Source: Prevotella sp. (GTDB taxonomy: Bacteria; Bacteroidota; Bacteroidia; Bacteroidales; Bacteroidaceae). Taken from it: 64,000 nt of DNA. Under the pieces are notes generated by a model. The model did no database searches. It saw nothing but the letters and a program-made list of their open reading frames with translations, and had not been told where the DNA came from. The translations under genes were made by a program, and so were the position numbers. The stretch lies in the NCBI GenBank assembly GCA_017459445.1, contig JAFUDJ010000033.1, positions 35,790 to 99,789 of the forward strand, written 5' to 3'. This document shows positions 25,715 through 34,868 of the stretch, in pieces (within the stretch, counting starts at the first letter, position 1; every line of letters starts with the position of its first letter).

Positions 25715-25793
25715 CAAAGATACGCAATAAATTCTGATTAAACAAGAAATGTGGGAAAAAATTTGGCCATGTTGCCAAAGTTTTATATCTTTG
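25715..25793. promoter_or_regulatory. Divergent promoters of frr and the PAS kinase pair
   Basis: Minus strand (frr): TTG (25743-25745), 20-bp spacer, TATCTTTG (25715-25722). Plus strand (kinases): TTTG (25762-25765), 20-bp spacer, TATCTTTG (25786-25793). The latter supports the kinase start at 25815 over the ATG at 25749. Confidence 0.82.
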
Positions 25794-25814
25794 TCGGTTG
25801 TAATAACAGCCAGT

Positions 25815-27830
25815 ATGCTAAATGCCATCAACACATACATCCGCCGACTTGTCCGTCCGAAGCAGGATTCCGGCAAGGACAATCAGCAGGACATCGACCG
25901 CCTTTCCCTGATACTGAAGGCCGGAAAACTGCGCCTATGGTTCTACTATCCTGCAACGCGCCATTACGCCTATTTTGAGAAAAGCGGCACTGCTGAATCG
26001 CATGAATACAACCCGATAGAGTTCTCGCAGTTCTTCAATCGTGACGACTTTGAGGTGATGCGCCGCTACATCTTCGACTTGTGCGAGGAGCGCCGCCAGT
26101 CGGCCAGCTTCTCTTTGCGCAGCAATAAGGACAACGGCGAGGAGCGACACTTCGACATGCACATCTCCGTAGCGGGCCGCGACGCCCGGGGACGGGTGAC
26201 ACGCGTGCTTGGCATAGAGCACGACGTGACGGACGACTACCACCGCATGCAGGATGCCAACAAGCTGCTGATGCGCTACCACACCGTGTTCAACACGTCG
26301 CTGCTCGACATGGCGTATTACGATAAGGACGGTATCCTGCGCGACATCAACGAGAAAGCCTGTCAGACGTTCGGCGTCAAGGAGCGTGTCAAGCTGTTGG
26401 AGAGCCGGACGCGCCTGTCGAACAACCCGATGTTCAACGACGTTGACCCGGAACAGGTGGAGGATATGCGCACATCGGCACTGGTAGACTTCGCGGAATT
26501 CTCCGCCCCGGAATACCGCGTTGACAATTTCGCACAGCGGGGCAAGATGTACTATGAGTCGACTTTCAACCCGATTCGCACGGCCGACGGCCGGCTGGAC
26601 GGCATCTACATGGCGGGGCGCGACATCACGGAGATGGTGGAGTCGTACCATCACCAGGTGGCCAGCGCCCGTAAGCTGCGGCAGGCCATGAGCGACATCC
26701 AGGAATACATCAACAACATCAACTACGCCCTACAGGTCAGCGACGTGCGACTGGTCAACTACGACCCGCATACCTACACCCTGGAGCTGTCGAACAACAT
26801 CAACCAGCGGCAGATGCGCATGTCGCAGCTGCGCTGCATCCGCATCGCCTCGCCACGCTTCCGCCGCCATGTGTCCAGCGCCCTGAACCGCATGGACCAC
26901 CTGACGACCAGCCAGATTGTGCTGACCATTGAGACTGAATTCCGCGACAAGAAGCGGCGACCCATCTGGATGATGTTCAACATGGTGCCGATGCTGGATG
27001 CCAATGGCCGCGTGGAACGATACTTCGGCATGTGCCGCGACGTGACGGACATTGTGGAGACGGAGCAACGGCTGGCGGTGGAGACGCAGAAAGCCCAGGA
27101 GATGGAACTGCTGAAGCAGTCGTTCCTGACCAATATGAGCTACGAGATACGTACGCCGCTGAATACGGTGGTGGGCTTTGCCGAGCTCTTCGAACAGGAG
27201 CACGACCCTGCCGACGAGCCGCTGTTCGTCAACCATATCAAGGAAAGCTCCAGCAACCTGCTGCTGCTTATCAACGATATCCTGTTCCTGTCGCGCCTCG
27301 ATGCCAACATGATTGAGTACAACAAGACCGATACCGACTTCGCCCTCGTCTTTGAAAGCCACTGCCAGATGGGGTGGTCGAACCTGAGTCCGGACGTGAG
27401 GATAGTCATCGAGAACCCCTACGAGCACTTGGTCGTCAGCATCGACGATGCGTATGTGGGGCGCGTCATCGAGAGACTGTGCTATAACGCCGCCGTCTTC
27501 TGCCGCAAGGGAGTCATCCGCGCCAAGTACGAATACCGCCGGGGCGAGCTGAACATCAGCATCGAGGACACTGGTGTGGGCATTGACGAACAGACGCTGC
27601 CCCACGTCTTCGACCGCTTCGTCCGCAACAAGGACGAGGAGATGTGCGGCACGGGCCTTGACCTGCCCATCACTCAGGCGCTCGTACAGCAGATGGGCGG
27701 CTCCATTGAGTTCCAGTCGCAGTTAGGACGCGGCACCACGGCCTGGGTGGCCATACCCTGCGACGTCAAGGTCATCGAGAAAAAGGCCGACATCATCACT
27801 TCAACACCTTCCGACTATACCAGCCTATGA
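25815..27830 (+). CDS. PAS-domain sensor kinase with Tyr in place of the phosphoacceptor His
   Basis: 671 residues with no obvious signal peptide or transmembrane helix. Two or three PAS-like domains (segments GIEHDVTDDY, YMAGRDITEM and FGMCRDVTDI end them) lead to a dimerisation helix FLTNMSYEIRTPLNTVVGFAELF. The H-box normally reads S/T-H-E-I-R-T-P; here residue 443 is Tyr (codon TAC at 27141). The HATPase domain keeps an N-box Asn (ERLCYNAAVFC), DTGVGI and FDRFV, but the G2 box is CGTGLDLPI, not GTGLGLAI. It may be a pseudokinase or a partner for the next kinase, which overlaps by 4 bp (ATGA). No response regulator is adjacent. Confidence 0.9.
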   Translation: MLNAINTYIRRLVRPKQDSGKDNQQDIDRLSLILKAGKLRLWFYYPATRHYAYFEKSGTAESHEYNPIEFSQFFNRDDFEVMRRYIFDLCEERRQSASFSLRSNKDNGEERHFDMHISVAGRDARGRVTRVLGIEHDVTDDYHRMQDANKLLMRYHTVFNTSLLDMAYYDKDGILRDINEKACQTFGVKERVKLLESRTRLSNNPMFNDVDPEQVEDMRTSALVDFAEFSAPEYRVDNFAQRGKMYYESTFNPIRTADGRLDGIYMAGRDITEMVESYHHQVASARKLRQAMSDIQEYINNINYALQVSDVRLVNYDPHTYTLELSNNINQRQMRMSQLRCIRIASPRFRRHVSSALNRMDHLTTSQIVLTIETEFRDKKRRPIWMMFNMVPMLDANGRVERYFGMCRDVTDIVETEQRLAVETQKAQEMELLKQSFLTNMSYEIRTPLNTVVGFAELFEQEHDPADEPLFVNHIKESSSNLLLLINDILFLSRLDANMIEYNKTDTDFALVFESHCQMGWSNLSPDVRIVIENPYEHLVVSIDDAYVGRVIERLCYNAAVFCRKGVIRAKYEYRRGELNISIEDTGVGIDEQTLPHVFDRFVRNKDEEMCGTGLDLPITQALVQQMGGSIEFQSQLGRGTTAWVAIPCDVKVIEKKADIITSTPSDYTSL

Positions 27831-29815
27831 CACCTTATATATATCTCCTGACAGCCGCAGCCCTGCTGCTGGCCGTGCTGCTCTTCTACGGATGGCGCCG
27901 CAAGCGCCGCCAGGAGGGCGAGGAACAGGTGCTGTCCGTGCGCGACCTGACGGCCATGGCACTGAAAATCAGCGCGCACAACGTCATCGTCTTCGACATC
28001 AGCAGCGGCCATACCAGCCTGCTGAGCGGCAACATGCTGCCCGAGGGCGGTGCCAGCAAGGAGCTTTTCAAGGAGCATGTGCATCCCGACGATGTCGACA
28101 TGCTCGTCAGCCGCATCATGGAACTGGAGCGCGGCGAGAGCCAGCAGGCCGAGTTCTGCTATCGCTGGAACTACGAATTCGGCGGCGGCAAGCCCCGCTG
28201 GGGCTGGCTCCGCAACACGAGCGTGGCGGAATATGCCGGCGGCGACAAGCCTATCAGAGTCATCAGCGCCCTGGTGGACGAGACCGAGCTGCGCCGCCAG
28301 CAGTCGGAAGAGGCTGAGCTGGGCAACAAGTACCGCCTCATCTTCGAGAATTCCGTCGTCGCCCTGTCGTTCTATTCTGCCGACGGATGGCTGCTGGACG
28401 CCAATGCCATCATGCGCGAGATATGCCATTTCGACAGCGACAGCGGTGATGACTTCTTCTCCAATACCAACCTGTACGAGCAGGCGCCGTTCAACGAGCT
28501 GATAGACCGCAACCATGTCGAGGAGCTTTGGATATGCTTCCTCAGCGTTATTCCCGAGCGCGACATGCACGTCTATCTGGAAATCCACCTCCACCCCATC
28601 TACGACGACCAGGGGGAACTGGTATATATCGCACTCACCGTGCGCGATGTCAGCCAGGAACGTGAGATGTACCGGCAGGCCCGCGAAAACGACATCCGCC
28701 TGCGCGAGGCCAACGAGGACATCCGCCACTACGAACAGGAGCTGCGCTACATGATGGACAACAGCCGCATGCAGGCTTGGCGCATATCGCTCGACCGTAA
28801 CTGCCTGGAGTTCTACAGCGGTCTGAACACGCCGGTGCGTACATTCAACCTTGAGGACATGCGCCACATCTTTGTCAACAAGGAGGACGACTTCGTCCGC
28901 GCACTGGAAAATCCCGCTGAAGCCATCGCCCATCCGCTCAGCTACCAAGGGCAGGTGTACCCCATTGTGACGCATACCAGCACCGAAAAGCAATGGGTGC
29001 AGATAAATAGCATACCGGAATACGACGACAACGGGCACCTGCTGGGCAGCTTCGGCGTGTGGCGTAACATCACGGCCCTGATGGAAAAGCAGGAGCAGCT
29101 GCGCCGCGAGACGGAGCGCGCCAACGACTCGGGACGCATGAAGTCGGTGTTCCTGGCCAATATGACGCACGAAATCAGAACGCCGCTCAATGCCATCGTG
29201 GGCTTCTCCGACCTGCTACAGGCTGTCGAATCGCCCGAGGACCGCCGCGAGATGATTCGCGTCATCCATAACAACTGCGACATGCTGCTGCGGCTTATCA
29301 ACGACATTCTCGTGCTTTCCAACGTTGACGCCAACGCCATGCAGATAGTCTGCAAGGAAGTTGACTTTGCCCGTGAGTTCGATGACATCTGCCAGTCGCT
29401 GGCCCAGCGCGTCAGCAACCCTGCCGTCGAGTTCCAGAAGGAGAACCCATTCGACACACTGATGGCAAGCATCGACAAGAACCGCATCCAGCAGGTCATC
29501 ACCAATTTCGTGACCAACGCCGTCAAATACACGCAGCAGGGGCATATCCGCGTGGGCTACCGACAAGAGGAGCGCGACGGGCGGCCAGGCATCTACGTCT
29601 ATTGCAGCGACACGGGCGACGGCATTCCCGAGGACCAGCTCTCGCGTGTCTTCGAACGCTTCGTCAAGCTCAACGACTTCATACAGGGCACCGGGCTCGG
29701 ACTCTCCATCTGCAAGGCCATCATCGACAAGTGCGGCGGCCAGATTGGCGTGGAGAGCCAGCTGGGCAAGGGCTCTGACTTCTGGTTCTGGATACCAAGA
29801 TACAGTGAAGAGTGA
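27827..29815 (+). CDS. PAS-domain sensor histidine kinase (canonical)
   Basis: 662 residues. A single N-terminal membrane helix (TPYIYLLTAAALLLAVLLFYGW) is followed by a basic stretch and about three PAS domains. The H-box FLANMTHEIRTPLNAIVGFSDLL has the phosphoacceptor His448. The ATP-binding domain has FVTNAVKYT, DTGDGI, FERFVKL and GTGLGLSICKAI. Overlaps the upstream Tyr-variant kinase; the two are roughly similar in layout and length and look like an old tandem duplication. The last codons and the stop lie inside a heptad repeat. Confidence 0.92.
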   Translation: MTPYIYLLTAAALLLAVLLFYGWRRKRRQEGEEQVLSVRDLTAMALKISAHNVIVFDISSGHTSLLSGNMLPEGGASKELFKEHVHPDDVDMLVSRIMELERGESQQAEFCYRWNYEFGGGKPRWGWLRNTSVAEYAGGDKPIRVISALVDETELRRQQSEEAELGNKYRLIFENSVVALSFYSADGWLLDANAIMREICHFDSDSGDDFFSNTNLYEQAPFNELIDRNHVEELWICFLSVIPERDMHVYLEIHLHPIYDDQGELVYIALTVRDVSQEREMYRQARENDIRLREANEDIRHYEQELRYMMDNSRMQAWRISLDRNCLEFYSGLNTPVRTFNLEDMRHIFVNKEDDFVRALENPAEAIAHPLSYQGQVYPIVTHTSTEKQWVQINSIPEYDDNGHLLGSFGVWRNITALMEKQEQLRRETERANDSGRMKSVFLANMTHEIRTPLNAIVGFSDLLQAVESPEDRREMIRVIHNNCDMLLRLINDILVLSNVDANAMQIVCKEVDFAREFDDICQSLAQRVSNPAVEFQKENPFDTLMASIDKNRIQQVITNFVTNAVKYTQQGHIRVGYRQEERDGRPGIYVYCSDTGDGIPEDQLSRVFERFVKLNDFIQGTGLGLSICKAIIDKCGGQIGVESQLGKGSDFWFWIPRYSEE

Positions 29816-29846
29816 AAAATGAAAAGTGAATAGTGAAAAGTGAGTA
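29805..29846 (+). repeat. Heptad repeat (6 units) over the kinase stop codon
   Basis: Units GTGAAGA, GTGAAAA, ATGAAAA, GTGAATA, GTGAAAA and GTGAGTA in exact 7-bp register. The kinase stop TGA (29813-29815) falls in unit 2. Same unit family as 13067-13143. Confidence 0.88.
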
Positions 29847-29862
29847 ATTAAATAAATATATT

Positions 29863-31197
29863 ATGTCTACATTAACTATCTGTATTGTCGTGGCTTTCGT
29901 CGTGGGCTATCTCTGCATTGCCCTTGAGAGCCTGACGCGTATTAACAAGGCAGCCATAGCGCTGCTTATGTGTGTTGTCTGCTGGACCTTGCTGATGGTC
30001 AGCCCCGCCAGCTTCTATCCTGAGGTGGCGGCCGACGGGGTGATACACCACATTGCCGAAGTCATCGAGCATCATCTGGGTGACGCCGCCGGCACGCTGT
30101 TCTTCCTGATGGGAGCTATGACCATCGTCGAAATCGTCGATTCCAACGGTGGATTCAACTTTGTGCGCGACACGCTGAAGACACGTTCCAAGCGTAAACT
30201 CATGTGGCGCGTAGCCTTCATGACATTCTTCCTGTCGGCCATCCTCGACAACCTCACCACTTCCATCGTCATGATTATGGTGCTGCGCAAGCTGGTGCAG
30301 AGCCGCGAGGAGCGCATGATGTATGCCGCCCTTATCATCATATCGGCCAACTCCGGCGGTGCCTTCTCGCCCATCGGCGACGTCACCACCATCATGCTGT
30401 GGATTAAGGGCGTCATCACCACACAGGGCGTGCTGACCGAAATCTTCATTCCGTCGCTCGTCTCGATGGTCATTCCGGCAGCTATCATCAGCCTGTCGCT
30501 GAAGGGAAAGTTCGACAAGGAGCAGAACCTGCCCAAGGCCGACGTGAGCCAGTTCACCAAGGCGCAGCGCAACATCATCTTCTGGCTGGGCGTGGGCGGA
30601 CTCGTCTTCGTGCCCATCTTCAAGACCATTACCCACCTGCCGCCGTTTATGGGCATCCTGCTTGTGCTCGGCATTCTGTGGACGACCACCGAAATCTTCC
30701 ATTATAACACGTCGGAGGATGACACCATGGCCAAGCGTGTCTCGGACATCATGACCAAGATAGACCTCTCCACCATCATGTTCTTCCTCGGCATCCTCAT
30801 GGCCGTTGCCGTACTGCAGGAGGTCGGCGTGCTCACCATGCTCGGCAAGACGCTCGACACCACCTTCGAGGGCAACCACTATCTCGTGACAGGCATCATC
30901 GGTGTGCTCAGTTCTATCGTCGACAATGTGCCTCTCGTAGCCGGATGCATGGGCATGTATCCCGTCCAGGCAGCAGGCGACCTGGCCATCGACGGCATCT
31001 TCTGGCAGTTGCTGGCCTACTGTGCCGGTGTCGGCGGTTCGCTGCTTATCATCGGTTCTGCCGCCGGCGTCGTCGTCATGGGCTTGGAGAAGATTACCTT
31101 CGGCTGGTACATGAAGCGCATCACCTGGATAGCTTTCGCTGGCTACCTATCGGGTATCCTTATCTATTGGGTTGAACGTACCTTCCTGTTCGCATAA
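29863..31197 (+). CDS. nhaD: Na+/H+ antiporter, NhaD type
   Basis: Inner-membrane antiporter of 444 residues with about 11-12 hydrophobic helices. Family segments: FFLMGAMTIVEIVDSNGGFNF, SAILDNLTTSIVM, ISANSGGAFSPIGDVTTIMLW and SSIVDNVPLVAGCMGMY, each with conserved Asp/Asn/Thr residues in helices. It stands alone, 48 bp after the kinase pair; linkage to the kinases is possible but not shown. A perfect hairpin terminator follows. Confidence 0.93.
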   Translation: MSTLTICIVVAFVVGYLCIALESLTRINKAAIALLMCVVCWTLLMVSPASFYPEVAADGVIHHIAEVIEHHLGDAAGTLFFLMGAMTIVEIVDSNGGFNFVRDTLKTRSKRKLMWRVAFMTFFLSAILDNLTTSIVMIMVLRKLVQSREERMMYAALIIISANSGGAFSPIGDVTTIMLWIKGVITTQGVLTEIFIPSLVSMVIPAAIISLSLKGKFDKEQNLPKADVSQFTKAQRNIIFWLGVGGLVFVPIFKTITHLPPFMGILLVLGILWTTTEIFHYNTSEDDTMAKRVSDIMTKIDLSTIMFFLGILMAVAVLQEVGVLTMLGKTLDTTFEGNHYLVTGIIGVLSSIVDNVPLVAGCMGMYPVQAAGDLAIDGIFWQLLAYCAGVGGSLLIIGSAAGVVVMGLEKITFGWYMKRITWIAFAGYLSGILIYWVERTFLFA

Positions 31198-31205
31198 GCC
31201 AATAC

Positions 31206-31246
31206 AAAGAAATCGCCGTGAGTGGACTGCTCACGGCGATTTCTTT
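31206..31246. terminator. Bidirectional terminator between nhaD and GH105-GH106
   Basis: Perfect 17-bp stem (AAAGAAATCGCCGTGAG and its complement) with a 7-nt loop and A/T-rich flanks on both sides. It overlaps the stop codon of the minus-strand enzyme gene by one base. Confidence 0.9.
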
Positions 31247-34200
31247 TATTTAGCTATCAGCCTGACAGGAGCGTTAAGCCCGCTGGGAACGGGTGCCCAT
31301 TGGTCGTAGGTCGTCTTCTTGTAGTTCAGGTCTACGACATTGATTTCCTTCATCTTGCGCCAGGGAATGCCACGGCGGTCCATGTCGGCAATACGGTTGG
31401 CAGGCAGGTTGGTCACCTCGATGCGTAACTCGTTCTTGCCTTTCTTCAAAGCGTTGCCACAGTCAAGGATAAAAGGTACGGCCCACGCACAGCCGATGAA
31501 CTGCCCATTGATATAGACCCGTGCCGACTCGCGTACGTCGCCAAGGTCTATCTCCCACTGCCTTCTGGCTTGCTCCTTGTTGAGACGGAAGGTGGTGGTA
31601 TAGACGCCGGTGCCCATGGTAACGGCGGCAGAGTCGCTTAACGACTCCCAGGTCTGTGGAGACTTCAGACGGAAGGGCTTGTCCACCTTCGGGGTTTCGT
31701 CCATGAAGGAAAGCGTCCAAGGGGCTGTGAGGGAAACCGTAGCCTTAGGAGTCGCAGAAGACGTATAGGTCTCTGAAGACTTATAAGTGCCATAAGACGT
31801 ATGAGAGCCATGAGATGTATTGGTTCCATGAGACTGACAGGCCTCATGGGATGTTTGCAAGATACGGCTCTCCCCGCTGCGCAGGCAGAACAGAATGCGG
31901 CCGTCGCTGACTTCGGCAGGGGTGACGTCGCCATTCATGGGGTTGAACCACGTGGCTGACTGGAAGTCGACGGCCAGCGGCACCGCAGCCTTTATATCCT
32001 TCGGCGTGAGGTTGGCGATGAAGTAGTGATAGGTGTCCTCACCGTCAGCCGACGGCATCTTGCGGCGGATGGCCCGCAAGCCAAGCTCCGTACGCATGGC
32101 CTCTGGCTGTGCGAAGTGCTCCATTTCCTCGTTACGCTCACCGTAGATGACATAGGGGGCTACGGGTTCCAGCAGCTTCTTCAGCCTGTCGTCGACGGTT
32201 GTTCCGGTGGGAATGATGAGTGCACGATAGCGCGTGCCACCCTCGGTGACGAGCATGCCGTCCTCCACACGAACCTTGCCGAGCTGCCGGTCGCTGATGT
32301 AGTCGCAGTCGTAGCCTAAGCTGTCGATGCGCAGAATGCTGCTGATGAACTCAGGCGCCCGCTTGCCCATGTTGTGGATGTCGAACATCATCAGCAATTC
32401 CTTGCCTGTGCGTTTGCGCCACATGTCATGGACAGGCAGGTAGACAAGGAAATCGTTGTCGGGCTGTCCGAGCTGTAGGAAACTCTGGCTGCGCTCAATA
32501 TATTTCATTAGGAAAGGGGCATCGCGCCAGATGCTGTTGGTGGGCGACATGTCAATAGAGGCATAGAACTTCCACCCCGGCCAAGGGTCGTCCTTCGGCG
32601 TGTAGCAGGAGCCATGGAAGAAGACTCGGTTGACGCCGCAGGTGAACATCAGGTCCAGGTCGGGCTTCATCTGCGACAGCGAAGTGCGGAAGTGCTCCGT
32701 TAGCCATGTAAATGTCTCGCTGCTGGTGAAAGGCTTTCCGGTGACATGGGCGGCCGACGAGGCATACTTCAGCATAGACAGGTCGCTGAAGTTCTTACGG
32801 GTAAAGCCGGAGTCAGTGCGCAGTCCCTTGATGCCAAAATCGGACAGCCCGAAACCTTCTATCTCAGGAATATCGACGGCGGCATAGAGGTCCAGCAGAT
32901 TAGCGGGCGAGCCGTGGGCCTGGTTGCGCACCTTGACACCATGGCTGTGCGCCCAGTCGACCCATTGCTGCGTGAAATTCTCCAATAACAGGTCGCTGAG
33001 CGTCTCGCGGTAGTCGGCAAGGACTTCGTTGGCGGGTAAACCGCCAACCACACGACTGGCGGCAGAATCGGCAGCTACGCCTAACAGCTCTGGCAGATAG
33101 TTGCGCAGGTCGTAGCCGCGACGCTGCAGGAACTCGTCGAACAGGCGCGGCGTCCAGTTGGCTTTATATACCTCATAGCTGTCGTTGAAGAACGTATTGG
33201 GATAGGGAACTCCCGACGAGGCGAAGGCCCGCTCGAAACGTTCAAGGTAATGGCGGACGGCCTCACGGTCGAAATGGTCGACGACCCAGCCTTCACCGCC
33301 CGGTGCAGCCCGCTTCACCTTCTGCTTGGTACGCCCGGGAGTGATGGTGTAGACGGGAGAACCGTCTACCACAGTGTCGGTGATGACGGCACGGCAGGCT
33401 GCTTCCTCCAAAGGCACCTGCGGTCCGCCGAAAGGCCATCCCGTGCCACAGTTCATATCAACCTCGATGCCTTTCTCACGGGCAATGTCCTCTACATCCT
33501 TCAGGGCTTGCATCCATGCCGGCGACAGGAACGACAGCTCGTTCTTCTCATTGCCCTGCACGCCATAGAGCGGTGTTATCTCTACGGTGCCGATACCCGT
33601 GCGGGCATATTCGCCAAGATTCCACTCCAAGTTCTGACGGTCAACGGCCGAACCAAGCCACCACCAGCGTGTGCCGGCCTTGGCTTCAGGGCGCGGCTGC
33701 GGCCAGTCTTGTGCCACAACGGGGCTAACATTTTTAGGAGAGCTCGCTTTGCCCGCTACCAGCTGATAGTATTCTGTCAATCCAAGCAGATAGCACCCCG
33801 TGCCATAGTCCTCGAAGTCGGGGACGCTGGTGAAGGTAACGGGCTGCCCTGCCGACGGGTCCTTGCCCGTTCCCTGGTTCCATCCCAAGAAACCATCGTT
33901 GTGCAGACAGCTCCGCAGGGCTTGCCAGGCGCTGTCACAGGCCGGTTTGAAAGTGCTTTCCTTCAGCAGGCCGTGACGTATGCCCCATGCCATGCCGTAG
34001 AGGAACAGCGCCGTACCCGTCATTTCCGGATTGGGATATATGGCATCCGACACCAAGCTGGCGCGCCAGAAGCCGTCGCCGTGCTGGCATTTCAGCAGGG
34101 CATTGCTCATCAGCAGAAAGTCTTTCTTCAGCTCCTTATACTCCTTGCTCTTCTTGGGCAGCAGCTCCATGCAGCGCACCAGTGCAGCATACACCCATCC

Positions 34201-34851
34201 GTTGCCCCGGCTCCAATAGCAGTTCTTGCCGTCAGGCTCCTTGTAGGGCGGCACATAGTCCTTGTCGCGCCACCAGAGTCCTTCCTTCACGTTGAAACAT
34301 CCGCCACCGCACTCGTTACGACTCCACCGGTAGCTCTGCATGGCATAGTCAAGATACTGGCGCTCATGGGTTACGGCATACATCTTCACATACGCCGGCA
34401 TGGCCATCTGGATGGCGTCAATCCACGTCCAGTAGTCAGCCCGCCCGGAGGCCATCTGCTGCCGCATGTTCTCCTTCGTCGGTTCGAGCGTGCCCTGTCC
34501 CGTGGTGAGGAAATATTCGATATAGGTCTGTTCGCAGCACTGGTCGTCGGCATGTGAGGTCTTCGTACCATTGCGCGGTGTCCACTGGTGGAAGTCGGCC
34601 CATTTGTACACATAGTCGAGATAGCGCTGCTGCGGGTCAACGCGGTAGAGAGCCATCAGCCCTTCGTAGTAGACGGCACGCGTCCATAGCGAAGAGGGGC
34701 GCAAGCGCTTGACGTTGGTAGGCTGCGTGGGGTCGCTGTAACGGGCCATGAAGTAATCGTTGGTAGTGCGGGCTGCGCTCAGGATGTCGGATTGTGCGGA
34801 GGCTGCAATGATATTGCAGCATACCAGGCAAAGGGTGAGGAAATGTTTCAT
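31246..34851 (-). CDS. Fused GH105-GH106 enzyme: unsaturated rhamnogalacturonyl hydrolase plus alpha-L-rhamnosidase
   Basis: 1,201 residues with signal peptide MKHFLTLCLVCCNIIAASAQ. Residues about 25-365 are GH105: SSLWTRAVYYEGLMAL, DDQCCEQTYIEYF, WIDAIQMAMPAY (likely catalytic Asp145) and YWSRGNGWVYAALVR. After a linker (about 366-390) a GH106-type rhamnosidase begins at TRWWWLGSAVD and NLGEYARTGIGTVEITPLYG. A jelly-roll domain closes the protein. Near residues 1000-1035 lies a five-unit hexapeptide repeat (NTSHGS, HTSYGT type). Both activities act on rhamnogalacturonan ends, so fusion would let one protein alternate removal of unsaturated GalA and rhamnose. The frame is open upstream to 35196 but that part overlaps GH2 and is not coding. 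Confidence 0.9.
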   Translation of the reverse strand: MKHFLTLCLVCCNIIAASAQSDILSAARTTNDYFMARYSDPTQPTNVKRLRPSSLWTRAVYYEGLMALYRVDPQQRYLDYVYKWADFHQWTPRNGTKTSHADDQCCEQTYIEYFLTTGQGTLEPTKENMRQQMASGRADYWTWIDAIQMAMPAYVKMYAVTHERQYLDYAMQSYRWSRNECGGGCFNVKEGLWWRDKDYVPPYKEPDGKNCYWSRGNGWVYAALVRCMELLPKKSKEYKELKKDFLLMSNALLKCQHGDGFWRASLVSDAIYPNPEMTGTALFLYGMAWGIRHGLLKESTFKPACDSAWQALRSCLHNDGFLGWNQGTGKDPSAGQPVTFTSVPDFEDYGTGCYLLGLTEYYQLVAGKASSPKNVSPVVAQDWPQPRPEAKAGTRWWWLGSAVDRQNLEWNLGEYARTGIGTVEITPLYGVQGNEKNELSFLSPAWMQALKDVEDIAREKGIEVDMNCGTGWPFGGPQVPLEEAACRAVITDTVVDGSPVYTITPGRTKQKVKRAAPGGEGWVVDHFDREAVRHYLERFERAFASSGVPYPNTFFNDSYEVYKANWTPRLFDEFLQRRGYDLRNYLPELLGVAADSAASRVVGGLPANEVLADYRETLSDLLLENFTQQWVDWAHSHGVKVRNQAHGSPANLLDLYAAVDIPEIEGFGLSDFGIKGLRTDSGFTRKNFSDLSMLKYASSAAHVTGKPFTSSETFTWLTEHFRTSLSQMKPDLDLMFTCGVNRVFFHGSCYTPKDDPWPGWKFYASIDMSPTNSIWRDAPFLMKYIERSQSFLQLGQPDNDFLVYLPVHDMWRKRTGKELLMMFDIHNMGKRAPEFISSILRIDSLGYDCDYISDRQLGKVRVEDGMLVTEGGTRYRALIIPTGTTVDDRLKKLLEPVAPYVIYGERNEEMEHFAQPEAMRTELGLRAIRRKMPSADGEDTYHYFIANLTPKDIKAAVPLAVDFQSATWFNPMNGDVTPAEVSDGRILFCLRSGESRILQTSHEACQSHGTNTSHGSHTSYGTYKSSETYTSSATPKATVSLTAPWTLSFMDETPKVDKPFRLKSPQTWESLSDSAAVTMGTGVYTTTFRLNKEQARRQWEIDLGDVRESARVYINGQFIGCAWAVPFILDCGNALKKGKNELRIEVTNLPANRIADMDRRGIPWRKMKEINVVDLNYKKTTYDQWAPVPSGLNAPVRLIAK
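31745..31855 (-). repeat. 18-bp tandem repeat in the GH105-GH106 gene
   Basis: About five 18-bp units coding CQSHGT, NTSHGS, HTSYGT, YKSSET and YTSSAT, between the rhamnosidase core and the C-terminal jelly roll. Boundaries are approximate. Confidence 0.8.
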
Positions 34852-34868
34852 ATTTGTTGTGATGATAC

